Origin: Bacillus sp. JCM 19034
GTDB taxonomy: Bacteria > Bacillota > Bacilli > Bacillales > Bacillaceae_D
Reading direction: 5' to 3'
Assembly: GCF_001310635.1 (NCBI RefSeq)
Contig: NZ_BAXR01000028.1
Coordinates: 1-36,401 of the forward strand
DNA length: 36,401 nucleotides
Shown here: in pieces, positions 1 through 8,809 of the stretch
How the letters are laid out: each line of letters opens with the position of its first letter
Numbering within the stretch: the first letter of the stretch is position 1
Notes under the pieces: model-generated
Seen by the model: only the letters and a program-made list of their open reading frames with translations
Told to the model about the DNA's origin: nothing
The model's database searches: none
Translations under genes and position numbers: made by a program

Positions 1-69
1 GATTGTCACTTAGATGAATCTCCTTACAAAATTATGATAATATGCTAAGATATGTATCGAGGTGGTTCA

Positions 70-441
70 ATGGAAGTTTATTTCTTTTTTGCGTTTGCTA
101 TCTTTAGTGTTCCTTTTTTTATATTACTAATTATAGTTGTTTACAAAAAATACTTAAGACACATTAATAAATGGTATTCAACTTTATTTTTGATCCTTTA
201 TCCATTCATCATTTATAAACTAGGTATTTTTATCTGGAATTATGGAAGGGTTTTAAATTTAAAGGAAGTGGAATCGAGATTACATGCCGGTGAAAAAATA
301 GTATATGGTAAATTTGGAGAGTTAGTACATGGACCTGGTGAAGTTATAACATTATATGGAGGTTACATCTATGCCATAGCCGTTTATCCTATAGGTATAG
401 CTACCTTGATACTTGTATTTATAAATCTATTAAGGCGGTAA
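70..441 (+). CDS. Small membrane protein of unknown function
   Basis: This 123-residue protein is not recognised. It has two hydrophobic segments near the N-terminus (about residues 3-22 and 35-55), a short polar stretch containing charged residues and glycines, and a C-terminal hydrophobic segment (about 100-118) ending in Arg-Arg, so it is probably an integral membrane protein with three spans. The ATG at 70 was chosen over the in-frame ATG at 52 because a GAGGTGG ribosome binding site at 59-65 lies just ahead of it; the earlier codon has no such site. Nothing is transcribed with it in the window, and no function can be inferred. Confidence 0.6.
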   Translation: MEVYFFFAFAIFSVPFFILLIIVVYKKYLRHINKWYSTLFLILYPFIIYKLGIFIWNYGRVLNLKEVESRLHAGEKIVYGKFGELVHGPGEVITLYGGYIYAIAVYPIGIATLILVFINLLRR

Positions 442-952
442 GTGTAGATATTTATTTAACCTTTTTGTTTATTCGATATTATTGTTTTATTGATCTTGTG
501 GAATTTGTGGAATGGTTTAGAATTATAAAAGTATAATCAACTATTATTTTCTTATTACCATAATTGTATGTCGACACTAAGCTAAACAATTTTTAAGGAA
601 TATAAACTTGTTTGTAGCATTTTAAGGTTGATTTCTTACTCGGAACTAATACGTACATCTTCTCACTTGACTTGGAGCCTCTGCGGGCATGATGATGAGC
701 TAGGAAGTCATATCTATCAAGACACCTTGCTCTTCAACCAAGGGTATCAAGCCCGCCTCTCCAAGTAAAGTTCACGTTTTTCTACTAATAAAGTACTATA
801 TTGGGTTTGATGACTACGCTTATATTCTTTTGGTGATTAATCTCACGCCTGAATTTATAGAAAACTTTTTAAATGTTTTTGTCCTCTTATTAATCCAGAC
901 TTTACTTTTTCTTGTGAACCTTCCCATACAGGGTCTTCATTTAGTCTAATAC
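442..952. other. Intergenic stretch with a structured element and a possible coding remnant
   Basis: No intact gene is visible. It holds the hairpin element at 670-766, listed separately. On the minus strand around 855-950 about 30 codons stay open and end in a stop; this could be the tail of a decayed gene but matches no family I recognise. Confidence 0.4.
670..766. ncRNA. Candidate structured non-coding element
   Basis: An outer stem pairs ACTTGGAG (670-677) with CTCCAAGT (759-766) and GCGGGC (683-688) with GCCCGC (751-756). Inside it are two hairpins: one pairs GAT and ATGA (691-698) with TCATATC (708-714), and one pairs CCTTG (725-729) with CAAGG (739-743). The pairing is far beyond a simple terminator and there is no T-run. 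Two internal hairpins closed by an outer stem recall the non-coding ends of IS110-family transposons, but no recombinase gene is nearby, so the identity is a guess. The coding strand is unknown. Confidence 0.4.
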
Positions 953-982
953 GAAAAAAACGACCACTTTCAAAGTGATCGC
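953..982 (-). terminator. Rho-independent terminator of the chemotaxis receptor gene
   Basis: Read on the minus strand, a 10-bp stem (CGATCACTTT / AAAGTGGTCG with one wobble pair, 961-981) is followed by seven T residues (954-960). It lies about 35 bases past the stop codon of the receptor gene. Confidence 0.85.
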
Positions 983-1014
983 GTTTAATATTTCCCCACT
1001 CATTCTATATATAA

Positions 1015-2208
1015 TTATACTTTTAACGTGGATACAGCTTCTTCAAGATTATCTATTAATTTTTTCATTTCCTGTGCCGAATCAACAATCGTATCAAATG
1101 AAACCTTCTGATCTTTAATACTATCTGTTAACAAAATGACTGTATTGCTATTTTGTGTTGTTAAATCTGTAAACTGTTCAAATGTAGAAGTGATTTCTTG
1201 ATTTTCTGCAGACATTTGTTCTGTTGCTGCAGATATTTCATCCATTTGAGCAGACACATCCCGAGCAGAGTCAAGAATATCAGCAAAAAGGATACCTGTC
1301 TCTTTTACAAGAGATACACCAGCGTTCGCGTATTGGACTCCCTCATTAATTGAAGTTACAGCTTCTTCCGTTTCACTTTGTATATAATCGATTAATGATT
1401 TAATTTGCTCTGCAGAACCTTTTGATTGTTCCGCTAGCTTTTTCACTTCATTAGCAACAATTGCAAATCCTCTCCCATGCTCCCCTGCTCGAGCCGCTTC
1501 AATGGAAGCATTTAGGGATAAAAGACTTGTTTGTTCTGAAATACTTGTAATCAGTCCAACAATCGAATGAATTTCATTAGAACGTGCATTAAGATTTCGA
1601 ATAAGTCTTTCTGAGTTTTGAGAAGATTGATTGATTAATTCCATTTGAATTCCTACTTGGTCAACCGACTCATTCCCACGCATTGCACGACTTTCAGTTT
1701 CTTTCGATCTTTCACTAACATTAGAAATATTACGAGCAACTGTCTCTACCCCAGCAGACAATTGTTGTAAAGAAGAGGAAATCTCATAAGCAGATCCATT
1801 TTGTGAATCAAATCTCCCTGACATTTCCGAGACTACTTGAGTAATACTATCCATTTTTTCACTAGTTTTACTTACAGTAGCGTACAACGAATCATAGTTA
1901 CTAGACGTATTCTTTGATGCAGATTCAATGGAATTAGTTAACTTACTAATATTCTCCACCATTGCGTTAAAGCTCATTCCGACTCGACCTATTTCATCAT
2001 TCGACTCTCTTATTACATCTTTAGGATCAATATCTTGTGACCATGTTTCAACAATTTGTTCAGCATCTGTTACAAGATCCTCTAACATAAACTTAGAATT
2101 AACAGAATAACTAACCCCTGTTATTAAAATAGCCACTATAGTAGTTGTGATAATACTAAATAAAATACTTTTTGTTTTTAATGATATATTAGAATACCAT
2201 TTTCTCAT
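1015..2208 (-). CDS. Methyl-accepting chemotaxis protein lacking its sensor domain
   Basis: The 397-residue product has one transmembrane segment (about residues 13-35), a short linker, the tail of a HAMP domain ([18 protein letters not shown] near residue 70) and a full MCP signalling hairpin. The hairpin tip, where receptors contact CheA and CheW, is visible around [20 protein letters not shown]. Family members are usually 550-660 residues, with an extracellular Cache domain and a second transmembrane helix before HAMP; both are missing here. The basic N-terminus predicts N-in topology, which would put the signalling domain outside the cell, so this copy is probably not a working receptor. 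The deletion is in frame. A sigma-D-like promoter lies upstream and a strong terminator downstream. Confidence 0.9.
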   Translation of the reverse strand: MRKWYSNISLKTKSILFSIITTTIVAILITGVSYSVNSKFMLEDLVTDAEQIVETWSQDIDPKDVIRESNDEIGRVGMSFNAMVENISKLTNSIESASKNTSSNYDSLYATVSKTSEKMDSITQVVSEMSGRFDSQNGSAYEISSSLQQLSAGVETVARNISNVSERSKETESRAMRGNESVDQVGIQMELINQSSQNSERLIRNLNARSNEIHSIVGLITSISEQTSLLSLNASIEAARAGEHGRGFAIVANEVKKLAEQSKGSAEQIKSLIDYIQSETEEAVTSINEGVQYANAGVSLVKETGILFADILDSARDVSAQMDEISAATEQMSAENQEITSTFEQFTDLTTQNSNTVILLTDSIKDQKVSFDTIVDSAQEMKKLIDNLEEAVSTLKV

Positions 2209-2276
2209 TGATGTACACTTCCCTTATGTAATTAATTATTCTTCTATTGCATAATAAAAAAATGTCGGGATATATC

Positions 2277-2303
2277 ATATCGGCTATTCTATAATCTCTG
2301 TTA
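2277..2303 (-). promoter_or_regulatory. Sigma-D (motility/chemotaxis) promoter
   Basis: On the minus strand the sequence reads TAAC, 15 bases, GCCGATAT. The Bacillus sigma-D consensus is TAAA-N15-GCCGATAT, so 11 of 12 positions match with exact spacing. It lies about 70 bases ahead of the chemotaxis receptor start, as expected for the flagellar/chemotaxis regulon. Confidence 0.8.
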
Positions 2304-2701
2304 AACTTAGTAGTTGATTTGAACTAGAAAAATCAAAGCTTTAACATAAGACTAAAAATAAAAGACTACAACCATAGGAAGTAGCCCATAAGTAATCATC
2401 CCCCTCAGTAGTTGTTGTAAAGCAACTGGAAGGCTTATACATATGCCTAGTATTTAGTCCCTATAGTTTTGCATCCCTTTTTTTCAAATAGTTTATCCCT
2501 ATTAAAGTTAGATAAATAGACTTAGGTAATATATCATACTTTCATAACAATAGCTATAGCTAAGTTAGCCTCTAGGGGCAAAAAGAACGATGTAGTGTTG
2601 TTTGACTAAAAATTATGTAATTTTATCTAGAATAGTATGGCTCATTACTGTCTTATTTCATCTTCCTAATTAAGTGTGAATTTATTATAACTATTTCATA
2701 A
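2304..2701. other. Intergenic stretch with one possible terminator
   Basis: No gene is seen. On the minus strand a 6-bp stem (GGCTAC / GTAGTC, 2364-2386) is followed by a T-rich run (2351-2363) and could be a weak terminator for transcription coming from the IS remnant. Confidence 0.4.
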
Positions 2702-2736
2702 GAAAAAATGATAAACGATCACGACAAACGTGATCG
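2702..2736 (-). terminator. Rho-independent terminator
   Basis: CGATCACG (2716-2723) pairs perfectly with CGTGATCG (2729-2736) around a 5-base loop; read on the minus strand it is followed by TTTATCATTTTTTC. It overlaps the end of the degenerate transposase frame. Confidence 0.75.
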
Positions 2737-3246
2737 CCATGAAAATATATATTTTCGCAGATGCTTGGAGGGGTCCTTCTGATTTGCCCCAATAATTTGG
2801 AAAAGGTAACTATAGTTACTGTATATGTTATCTTTAATTAGTAGACTTAAGATAAAACTGTTGTAAAATAGTAAATTAGGATAAATGGGTAATGGATGTT
2901 TAGAGTTGGTTGTAGCTTTGTACTTCTTGACAGTCTTTAATCGAATATTGTTTTCTTTCATAATGCGTGTTACCGTTTTTTGACTTACATTTAAGCCCTG
3001 CTTATGGTGCTGTTTAGTAATTTTAGGGCTACCATATGTTTTTCTAGATTCAAGATATTCACGTTTAATTTGAGCAGTAAGCTTTTCTTTACGAATTTTT
3101 TGTTTGCTTTTCGAACGTTTTTTCCAGTCATAATAGCCTCTTTTAGAAACACTCAGGACATCGCACATCTTCGCTACACGGAATTCGTGTTGGTGTTGTT
3201 GAATAAAGTGATAAATCACTTCTGGTTTTTTTGCGAAGATGCCCAT
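2719..3246 (-). pseudogene. IS3-family transposase orfB, truncated
   Basis: The first ~115 residues match the N-terminal part of IS3/IS150 OrfB: the HTH_21 region with YYDWKKR and, further on, KTYGSPKITKQ and LNVSQKTVTRIMKENNI. After NSKHPLPIYPNLL the expected catalytic core (rve, with its DDE residues) is replaced by low-complexity, unrelated residues until the stop. Intact OrfB proteins are about 280 residues. This copy is inactive. Confidence 0.8.
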
Positions 3247-3249
3247 AGC

Positions 3250-3496
3250 CTTATTTAAGATGGCATTTTCCTCTTTAAATCACGGATTCATTTTTGGAAT
3301 TCACGAGCTTGTTGATCAGTTGGTTTAAGATTTCCACTTCCCACAAAGCCAGCTTCTTGTTCTTTGTTAAATTTAGTCACCCAATTGTGTAGTGTCTGCT
3401 CGGCAATGTATAATTCTCGTGCAACTTCTTCTTTCCATCTTCTTTAACAATGCGGACAACTTCTAATTTAAATTCTTTATCAAATGTTTTTCTCAT
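3250..3496 (-). pseudogene. IS3-family transposase orfA, frameshifted
   Basis: From the ATG at 3496 the frame begins MRKTFDKEFKLEVVRIVKE, the usual start of the small helix-turn-helix OrfA (HTH_Tnp_1). A frameshift near 3445 breaks it. The downstream frame continues with a region equivalent to AEQTLHNWV and runs to an internal stop before the sequence equivalent to MGIFAKKPE that leads into orfB. Confidence 0.7.
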
Positions 3497-3586
3497 TTTG
3501 GACACTCCCGATAAAATGTTAGTTCATTATACTTGATATTCTCCCAATTTACCGTGTCCACTATTTAGACTAGCATCAACCCATTC

Positions 3587-3760
3587 CGTTTTCTAAATCA
3601 ATATCTTTTACTTTTAAATGAAGAATAGTGTTAAGCCTATTACCAGTATCTAATAGATAATTGACTATTACCCAATTTCAATGTTCCACGAAGCCACATT
3701 CTCTTATATTTGGTTTCTTGATTAATTTCTTCACTTCATCTTCTGTATTTGGTTCTTTTT
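3587..3760 (-). pseudogene. Tyrosine recombinase remnant
   Basis: The minus strand encodes about 57 codons resembling the start of a phage-integrase catalytic domain: a linker (EPNTEDEVKKLIKK) and then NWVIVNYLLDTGNRLNTILH followed by LKVKDIDLENG, the block holding the first catalytic Arg region. There is an in-frame TGA just before NWVIV, and nothing recognisable continues on either side. It is a short fossil of a recombinase gene. Confidence 0.6.
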
Positions 3761-3890
3761 GCTTTATCAAATTTATTAAAATAGCTCTCTCTCATCGCAA
3801 TACCCAAGGCTTTCCGAAATACCCACACTGACTGACCCCCTCTTCAGTAAGTTGTGATTCCTTCAAAAAAGAATGATAGAAGCATCATAG

Positions 3891-4622
3891 TTATTTTGAT
3901 AGAATAATACGTTCCTTCGTAAGATAAATGGAATAGAACCAAACTAATATCCAGGTGAAGACTGTTAACAATGCACAAAGAAGTGAAAATTTCCATGAAC
4001 TAATATCTAGATAGCCTGTAAGTGACCCAACAGGTATACCAATTAATAACAACATTCCAACGAGATAAGAAGGTGCAATTGACAATTCTGAGCTAAGAAT
4101 CATCGACAATTGTACTGTAAATACTGTTAACCCTAAGTACATAAGTGGTGTAATCAAAAAGATAGTAAATAATAATTCTCCCGGTATCGTTATTAGTTTA
4201 CTAACTGCATATGTAGCTATTAATGATGAAACAAATGAAATGGTAAAGGTCGGTACAAACACCGCAAAACTTTTCCCTAACCAAATTTCTTCTTGTCTAA
4301 GTTGCGTAGATAATAATGCAGATATTACGCCATTTGCCTTTTCTCTGGTAAATGGCCCACTGGTAAAAAGAGGTATACTTATTATTAGTGGTGCCATAGC
4401 CAATAATAAGAGAATGTGGAATGTAATCATCTGATAAATATGATCATCATTTTGCACATTCATCCAGGTCATATTTGGCAACAAAAAATTAGTCATCAAT
4501 ATGGCTAGTATTATAAGTATTCCAAACAAAAGAAGGAGAATATTATAGGACTTCCATTTAATAAATTCATTATAATCGCGCTTAAACACGACGGATATTC
4601 TTTTAAATTTTAACTTTGACAT
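3891..4622 (-). CDS. ABC-2 type transporter permease (second subunit)
   Basis: A 243-residue hydrophobic protein with about six membrane spans, forming the membrane pore of the exporter whose ATPase is encoded at 5348-6277. The Met at 4622 (MSKLKFKRISVVFKRDYNE) was chosen because AGGAGG lies upstream and the basic amphipathic start is typical of ABC-2 permeases; an earlier in-frame Met at 4670 would overlap the preceding gene by 60 bases. As placed, it overlaps the preceding permease gene by 13 bases, which suggests translational coupling. The substrate is unknown. The cytoplasmic motif FTREKANGVISALLSTQLRQEEIW resembles that of the partner permease (LTRDKVNKVIESLLATASSVKEVW), so the two genes probably arose by duplication. 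Confidence 0.8.
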   Translation of the reverse strand: MSKLKFKRISVVFKRDYNEFIKWKSYNILLLLFGILIILAILMTNFLLPNMTWMNVQNDDHIYQMITFHILLLLAMAPLIISIPLFTSGPFTREKANGVISALLSTQLRQEEIWLGKSFAVFVPTFTISFVSSLIATYAVSKLITIPGELLFTIFLITPLMYLGLTVFTVQLSMILSSELSIAPSYLVGMLLLIGIPVGSLTGYLDISSWKFSLLCALLTVFTWILVWFYSIYLTKERIILSK

Positions 4623-5351
4623 GATAAAACAATATCCTCCTTGTTTAGTTTCGAACGATTTGCCATACAAATCAGATACAAAATTAATGCAATAACAATA
4701 TTCCCCAAAAAGAATAATGGTGTATCTAACGAGATTACATTACGGGCTAGAAGGTTTATAAAAAGTGCAGAAATTGAAGGTAGAAATATGGAGGCAATTA
4801 CTATTCCATTCTCAACATTTCCTACAAGCCCGACAAAATGAATCAATAAGCTTAAACAAAAGAACATAACTGGTACTGCTAAATATGTACTTAATATAAT
4901 CCATATATTAGTGGATGCAAAAAAGCTTGAGGATAGATAAGTCAAGCTAAAGTATTCAGTTAGTAGATACGGAATGAAAACCCCGATAAGTAATCCAGAT
5001 GAACAGGGCAACACTCTTGGCTACCCAAACTTCTTTTACACTTGATGCTGTAGCTAGTAGGGATTCAATCACTTTATTGACTTTATCACGTGTTAGAGGA
5101 ACTGAAAACAAAACACAATAATTAATCCCTGTTAAAATGAACGCAGTGCTATAACCAATGATTCCTATGTAATAACTAAGACTACTTTTATTGATTAAAC
5201 CGTTACTCATGATCGGTTCAATAATTAGCTTCGATCCAATTAAACCAATGGCCAAAGCACATATTAATACAATTCCCAAATACACAATAATCAAAGATTT
5301 GAATTGAAAGATACTTCTTAAACTGGCATTAATTATTGGTCTCATTCTCAT
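4610..5351 (-). CDS. ABC-2 type transporter permease (first subunit), frameshifted
   Basis: Two overlapping frames (4956-5351 and 4610-5014) form one permease of about 246 residues with six predicted membrane spans. The first frame ends VWVAKSVALFI and then runs into nonsense; the second picks up with SGLLIGVFIPYLLTEYF. The shift lies near 5000-5012, and removing one C from a CCC run restores the frame. The start follows directly on the ATPase gene (overlap of the stop and start regions at 5348-5351), so ATPase and both permeases form one operon. Whether the shift is real or a sequence error cannot be told from the window. Confidence 0.75.
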
Positions 5352-6277
5352 TTATCCTCAGCCTCCCTTACAATATTATTGTACATTTCCTCCAAAGAAG
5401 ATTCTTTTTTAGCAACTTCATCCACTTCAATACCAACTTTCACCAACTGATTAATGATGTCAGAAGTTTTAACACTAATGGACGGGGTAAATAATAGATT
5501 GCCGTCTTGTATTTTATAGAAACCAAAATCCTTCTTTTGCTTAATCTCGTCTAAACTATCTTGATTTATTTCGCTACTCGTTTGGACTGTTAGAACATTT
5601 TTACCCATCTGCTTTCGCAATTCTTCCAGATGGCCATATAATTTGATTTCACCCTTATCGAGCAAAGCAATTCGATTACAAATTTTTTGTACTTCATCCA
5701 TATTATGAGAACTGAAAAATACTGTCTTTTTTTCATTTTGAACAATATCCAATAATATTTTCCTTATGTCCAACTGTGCAGTAGGGTCAATTCCAGATGT
5801 TGGCTCGTCCAGAATTAGAACTTCTGGATCATGGACAAGAGCTCTTGCTAGAGCTAATCTCTGTCTCATCCCTTTAGAAAATGTTTGTGCCTTATCTCTC
5901 GCTCGATCAGCAAGACCGACAAGTTCTAATACTTTCCCTATTTTCTTTTTATCTACCGACTTTTCGTAAATCATTTGATAATATTCTAGATTAGCAATTG
6001 CAGTCATATTGTCATATAACCCATCCCCATCAATAACAAAACCAACTTTTTTTCTAGCTTCATCATCTGCAACATCACGCCCCATAATGGTCGCACTACC
6101 AGAATCGTATTTATATAATCCTAATAAAATTCTTATTGTAGTAGTTTTTCCAGCCCCATTTGGTCCAATGAAACCAAAAATATCTCCTTGTTCTACTTCA
6201 AAACTTATCCCTTTTAAAATGTCACGATCTTGAAGGGATTTTTTTATATCCTTTACTTCAATTGCTGATTTATGCAT
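5348..6277 (-). CDS. ABC transporter ATP-binding protein
   Basis: A 309-residue cytoplasmic ATPase that powers the two permeases encoded just downstream. The Walker A motif is GPNGAGKTT (about residue 38), the signature is FSKGMRQRLALARAL, the Walker B is VLILDEP and the H-loop is SSHN. The ~90-residue C-terminal extension is typical of the ABC-2 / CcmA-type exporter ATPases (drug, lantibiotic or Na+ export). It is the first gene of a three-gene minus-strand operon. The substrate cannot be read from the sequence. Confidence 0.9.
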   Translation of the reverse strand: MHKSAIEVKDIKKSLQDRDILKGISFEVEQGDIFGFIGPNGAGKTTTIRILLGLYKYDSGSATIMGRDVADDEARKKVGFVIDGDGLYDNMTAIANLEYYQMIYEKSVDKKKIGKVLELVGLADRARDKAQTFSKGMRQRLALARALVHDPEVLILDEPTSGIDPTAQLDIRKILLDIVQNEKKTVFFSSHNMDEVQKICNRIALLDKGEIKLYGHLEELRKQMGKNVLTVQTSSEINQDSLDEIKQKKDFGFYKIQDGNLLFTPSISVKTSDIINQLVKVGIEVDEVAKKESSLEEMYNNIVREAEDK

Positions 6278-6351
6278 AATTTACCTCTTTTCCTAACGTT
6301 ATACAAAAACATCGTGTAAGGAGTTTTTAGTTAGTTCAACCCCATATTTGA

Positions 6352-6399
6352 AATAAAAAAGTTCAGATGAAGAAATTCTAATTTAAGAATTTCTTCATC
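6352..6399 (-). terminator. Rho-independent terminator
   Basis: A perfect 14-bp stem, GATGAAGAAATTCT (6366-6379) with AGAATTTCTTCATC (6386-6399), is followed on the minus strand by TTTTTTATTT. It ends transcription of the thioesterase remnant ahead of the ABC exporter operon. Confidence 0.85.
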
Positions 6400-6459
6400 C
6401 CATAGAGACACATATGTGATCCTCTTAATCTATTTTCTTGATTAACTAGTATTTAGATG

Positions 6460-7080
6460 TTATCTCTTCATTTTGATATTCTCGTCTACTTCATCTTTTA
6501 ATATTTCTAGTATTCTTTCCTCAGATTGACTTTTATCAATAAATACATGATCTCCAGCCATGGTGTATAGCTTAAATGATTCAGTTGTTATATCGTCCCA
6601 TGCATTCATATCATCTAATAGAACCCTTTCATCGTCGACTCCGTGGAAACCAACAATAGGAATATGGAACTCTTCAGATTGATCATATACATACCTTTGA
6701 ACAATACGGTACGCGGATACGATCAATGGCAATGTTAGTTTCGTTCCCTCTAGTAGGTCATTGATTGCCTCCCCATCTATCCCCCATCCTCTCATAAAGG
6801 CTTTACTTACTAAATCAGAAGATGCAGTAGCCTTAATTTCTTCAAAATCAGGGATATGATCGATACCAAGAAATTTTAATTCACTTAAAATCTCCATTAA
6901 GCTTGTATTCGGTAATACTCCAAATCCATAAGGAAAACAGAAAATACGGACTTTCGCTTCAGCATTAGGATTGTAGTCATAAATCCAAGTCTCTATACTG
7001 TCAACCGCCTGATTATTCTCCTTAGATTTTAGTTGTCCTGCAAATTCTTCTCCCCCAGGTAAGAATTGAGTCAGTGTTAA
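6460..7080 (-). pseudogene. Type II thioesterase remnant with a central deletion
   Basis: The downstream part (from the Met at 6897, 145 residues) matches the C-terminal half of GrsT/SrfAD-type thioesterases, which remove wrongly loaded groups from peptide synthetases. It keeps the catalytic Asp region (GVDDERV) and the His (AGDHVFI). Reading the same frame upstream without a stop to 7080 gives KVRIFCFPYGFG, the first beta strand and oxyanion region of the same family, joined directly to VLPNTSLMEIL. The roughly 90 residues between them, with the GHSMG nucleophile, are absent. No good start codon exists for the extended frame, so the gene is dead. Confidence 0.7.
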
Positions 7081-7100
7081 TGGCTATGACCCCTAATTTC

Positions 7101-7991
7101 TTATCTATATAGTGGTAAACTAACTCGGATATCTAATGTATCATCCTCTATAATCGCTTGAGTGCTTCCTCCCATCTGCTCGGCAAGAAGCTTCACGATA
7201 GCTAAACCAAGTCCACCAGACTTACCTCTTGCTTTGTCTCCTTTATAGAAACGCTCAAAAAGTCGCTCTCCATCAGAATGTGGTAGATCCCTTACTAGAT
7301 TTTTGAAAGAAATGATAGCATTATCTTCCACCAGTAGACTCACCTCAATAACCCCTTTAGTATGTTGAATACAATTTTGTATAAGGTTCTTTATAATTCT
7401 CTTAACCAGATGTTTATCTGCTAGTACAAAGATAGATTGTGATTCTGTTAATCGAATCGACAAATTTTTCTCTTCCAAGTAGGGAATAAAAGTAACAAGA
7501 CATTCTCCTACTAGACTATTAAGGTTTGTCCTCTCTAAATCAATCTGGGGCTCTGCATTTGTAAGGTATGAATATTCGAAAAAGTGTTGAATAAGATTCT
7601 CTAAATCCTCGGTGTGTTTTTCCGCAATTTTCAGTCTTTTTATTTGCTCTTGAGACAACTCTTCTCTCTTCATCAACTGCTGATACCCCTTAATAGCTGT
7701 AAGTGGCGTGCGCAAGTCATGGGAAATATTCACGATTAATTCCCTGAACTTCTTATCTTCGCGTATTCCCTTAAGGCGGAGATTTTCCTCCACCTTAAGG
7801 TACTTATTAATATTCGCTGTAAGTCTATTGATATCTTTATTGATTAACTCAATACTTACAGGCTGACGGGTATTCTCTCTCAACCGTTTTTCAAGTTGCA
7901 TATTAATTTTACGCACTTGTAGTTGTATAAGTCCGATATAGATGACTAATACAAAAATTATTACTATCAGTACAACAACTACAATCTTCAC
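7101..7991 (-). CDS. Sensor histidine kinase
   Basis: A 296-residue membrane kinase with a single N-terminal transmembrane helix (residues 2-24) and almost no extracellular part, as in intramembrane-sensing kinases. The H-box is NISHDLRTPLTAIKGY (phospho-acceptor His), the N-box IIKNLIQNCIQHT and the G-box GGLGLAIVKLLAEQ. It is the last gene of a minus-strand cluster (regulator, ATPase, permease, kinase) typical of bacitracin/lantibiotic response modules, where the kinase works together with the transporter to sense a peptide antibiotic. It should phosphorylate the regulator at 9809-10488. Confidence 0.9.
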   Translation of the reverse strand: MKIVVVVLIVIIFVLVIYIGLIQLQVRKINMQLEKRLRENTRQPVSIELINKDINRLTANINKYLKVEENLRLKGIREDKKFRELIVNISHDLRTPLTAIKGYQQLMKREELSQEQIKRLKIAEKHTEDLENLIQHFFEYSYLTNAEPQIDLERTNLNSLVGECLVTFIPYLEEKNLSIRLTESQSIFVLADKHLVKRIIKNLIQNCIQHTKGVIEVSLLVEDNAIISFKNLVRDLPHSDGERLFERFYKGDKARGKSGGLGLAIVKLLAEQMGGSTQAIIEDDTLDIRVSLPLYR

Positions 7992-8008
7992 TTTGATCAG
8001 CCTTCCAT

Positions 8009-8809
8009 TTATTTAATTTCTGATTTTTTAAATGCTCCATTAGCAATGCTAAGCATCCAGACTATAAACAAGAAGCAAACACCGATTGCTTTTAATATGT
8101 CGCTAACTTCTGAATCCATTGCTAGCACCTGATTATTAACAGAAAAAGGAGTTATGGAAAGAAATTTTTCGATTGCTGTAATCTCTGTCCCTATTCCTCC
8201 TAAGATTTGTAATACTAAAATAATCCCGAACCCTAAGAATATAACTAAAGAAGTCTTTCTTAGAACAAATGCTAGAATGATCCCTATACTCATTTGGGAT
8301 GCATATGCTAGCGTCATAACAAACATTATGACAAGTATTTTCCCAATTACTGCACCTGTTAAACTTAAATCCGTCTGATTTGCTAATATATGGAGAAACA
8401 CAGATGCGGAAAACGGTTCGGAAAACTCTGCTCCAGTGGCAAATGCAATGATGGTAACTACTGCGTAGGGTAAAATCATAAGAAGTACTAATAGATATAA
8501 GACGATTGCCTTACTTATAATGACAACTCCTCTACCCATACCACATGAAGAGATGGTATCATTGATAGATTTATTGCTAAAATCGCTACAGATATAAATC
8601 CCTGCTAAAAACGGTCCGACAATCGCTATCGTCATCACATCACTTAATCCCGAAATAGGACCACTTATTTCCATACCAATCTTACCTTGTGCTACTAAAT
8701 AGGACACAAATGTCACAATAGCAGCGGCAGCCCACATAATTAAAAACAGGATTTTTATAGGTTTAGACTTTTTTAATTTATATAGATCAGCCTGAATGAT
8801 ATTAATCAT
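8009..8809 (-). CDS. ABC-2 type permease, lantibiotic/bacitracin-immunity type
   Basis: A 266-residue protein with six membrane spans. The first polar stretch (IIQADLYKLKKSKPIKILF) is the hallmark of the ABC-2 family members found in BcrB/SpaE-type immunity transporters. The ATG at 8809 was chosen over an in-frame one at 8824 because GGAGGAG lies directly in front of it. It overlaps the end of the ATPase gene by 8 bases, so the two are translated together. Its likely role is to pump a peptide antibiotic out of the membrane. The histidine kinase follows after 17 bases. Confidence 0.85.
   Translation of the reverse strand: MINIIQADLYKLKKSKPIKILFLIMWAAAAIVTFVSYLVAQGKIGMEISGPISGLSDVMTIAIVGPFLAGIYICSDFSNKSINDTISSCGMGRGVVIISKAIVLYLLVLLMILPYAVVTIIAFATGAEFSEPFSASVFLHILANQTDLSLTGAVIGKILVIMFVMTLAYASQMSIGIILAFVLRKTSLVIFLGFGIILVLQILGGIGTEITAIEKFLSITPFSVNNQVLAMDSEVSDILKAIGVCFLFIVWMLSIANGAFKKSEIK

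Larger units (their letters stand above)
2719..3562 (-). mobile_element. Decayed IS3-family insertion sequence
   Basis: The element has the usual two-frame layout of IS3 elements (orfA at 3250-3496, orfB at 2719-3246), and a terminal sequence near 3541-3562 that starts TGGACACGG on the minus strand. No matching inverted repeat is seen at the other end, and the catalytic DDE part of orfB is missing, so the element has lost its distal half and cannot move itself. Confidence 0.75.

Noticed and set aside
1928..2110. Plus-strand frame inside the chemotaxis receptor
   Set aside because: It is a shadow of the receptor gene, with no ribosome binding site and no family resemblance.
5766..6233. Two plus-strand frames antisense to the ABC ATPase
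   Set aside because: They mirror the conserved ATPase motifs; no start signals.
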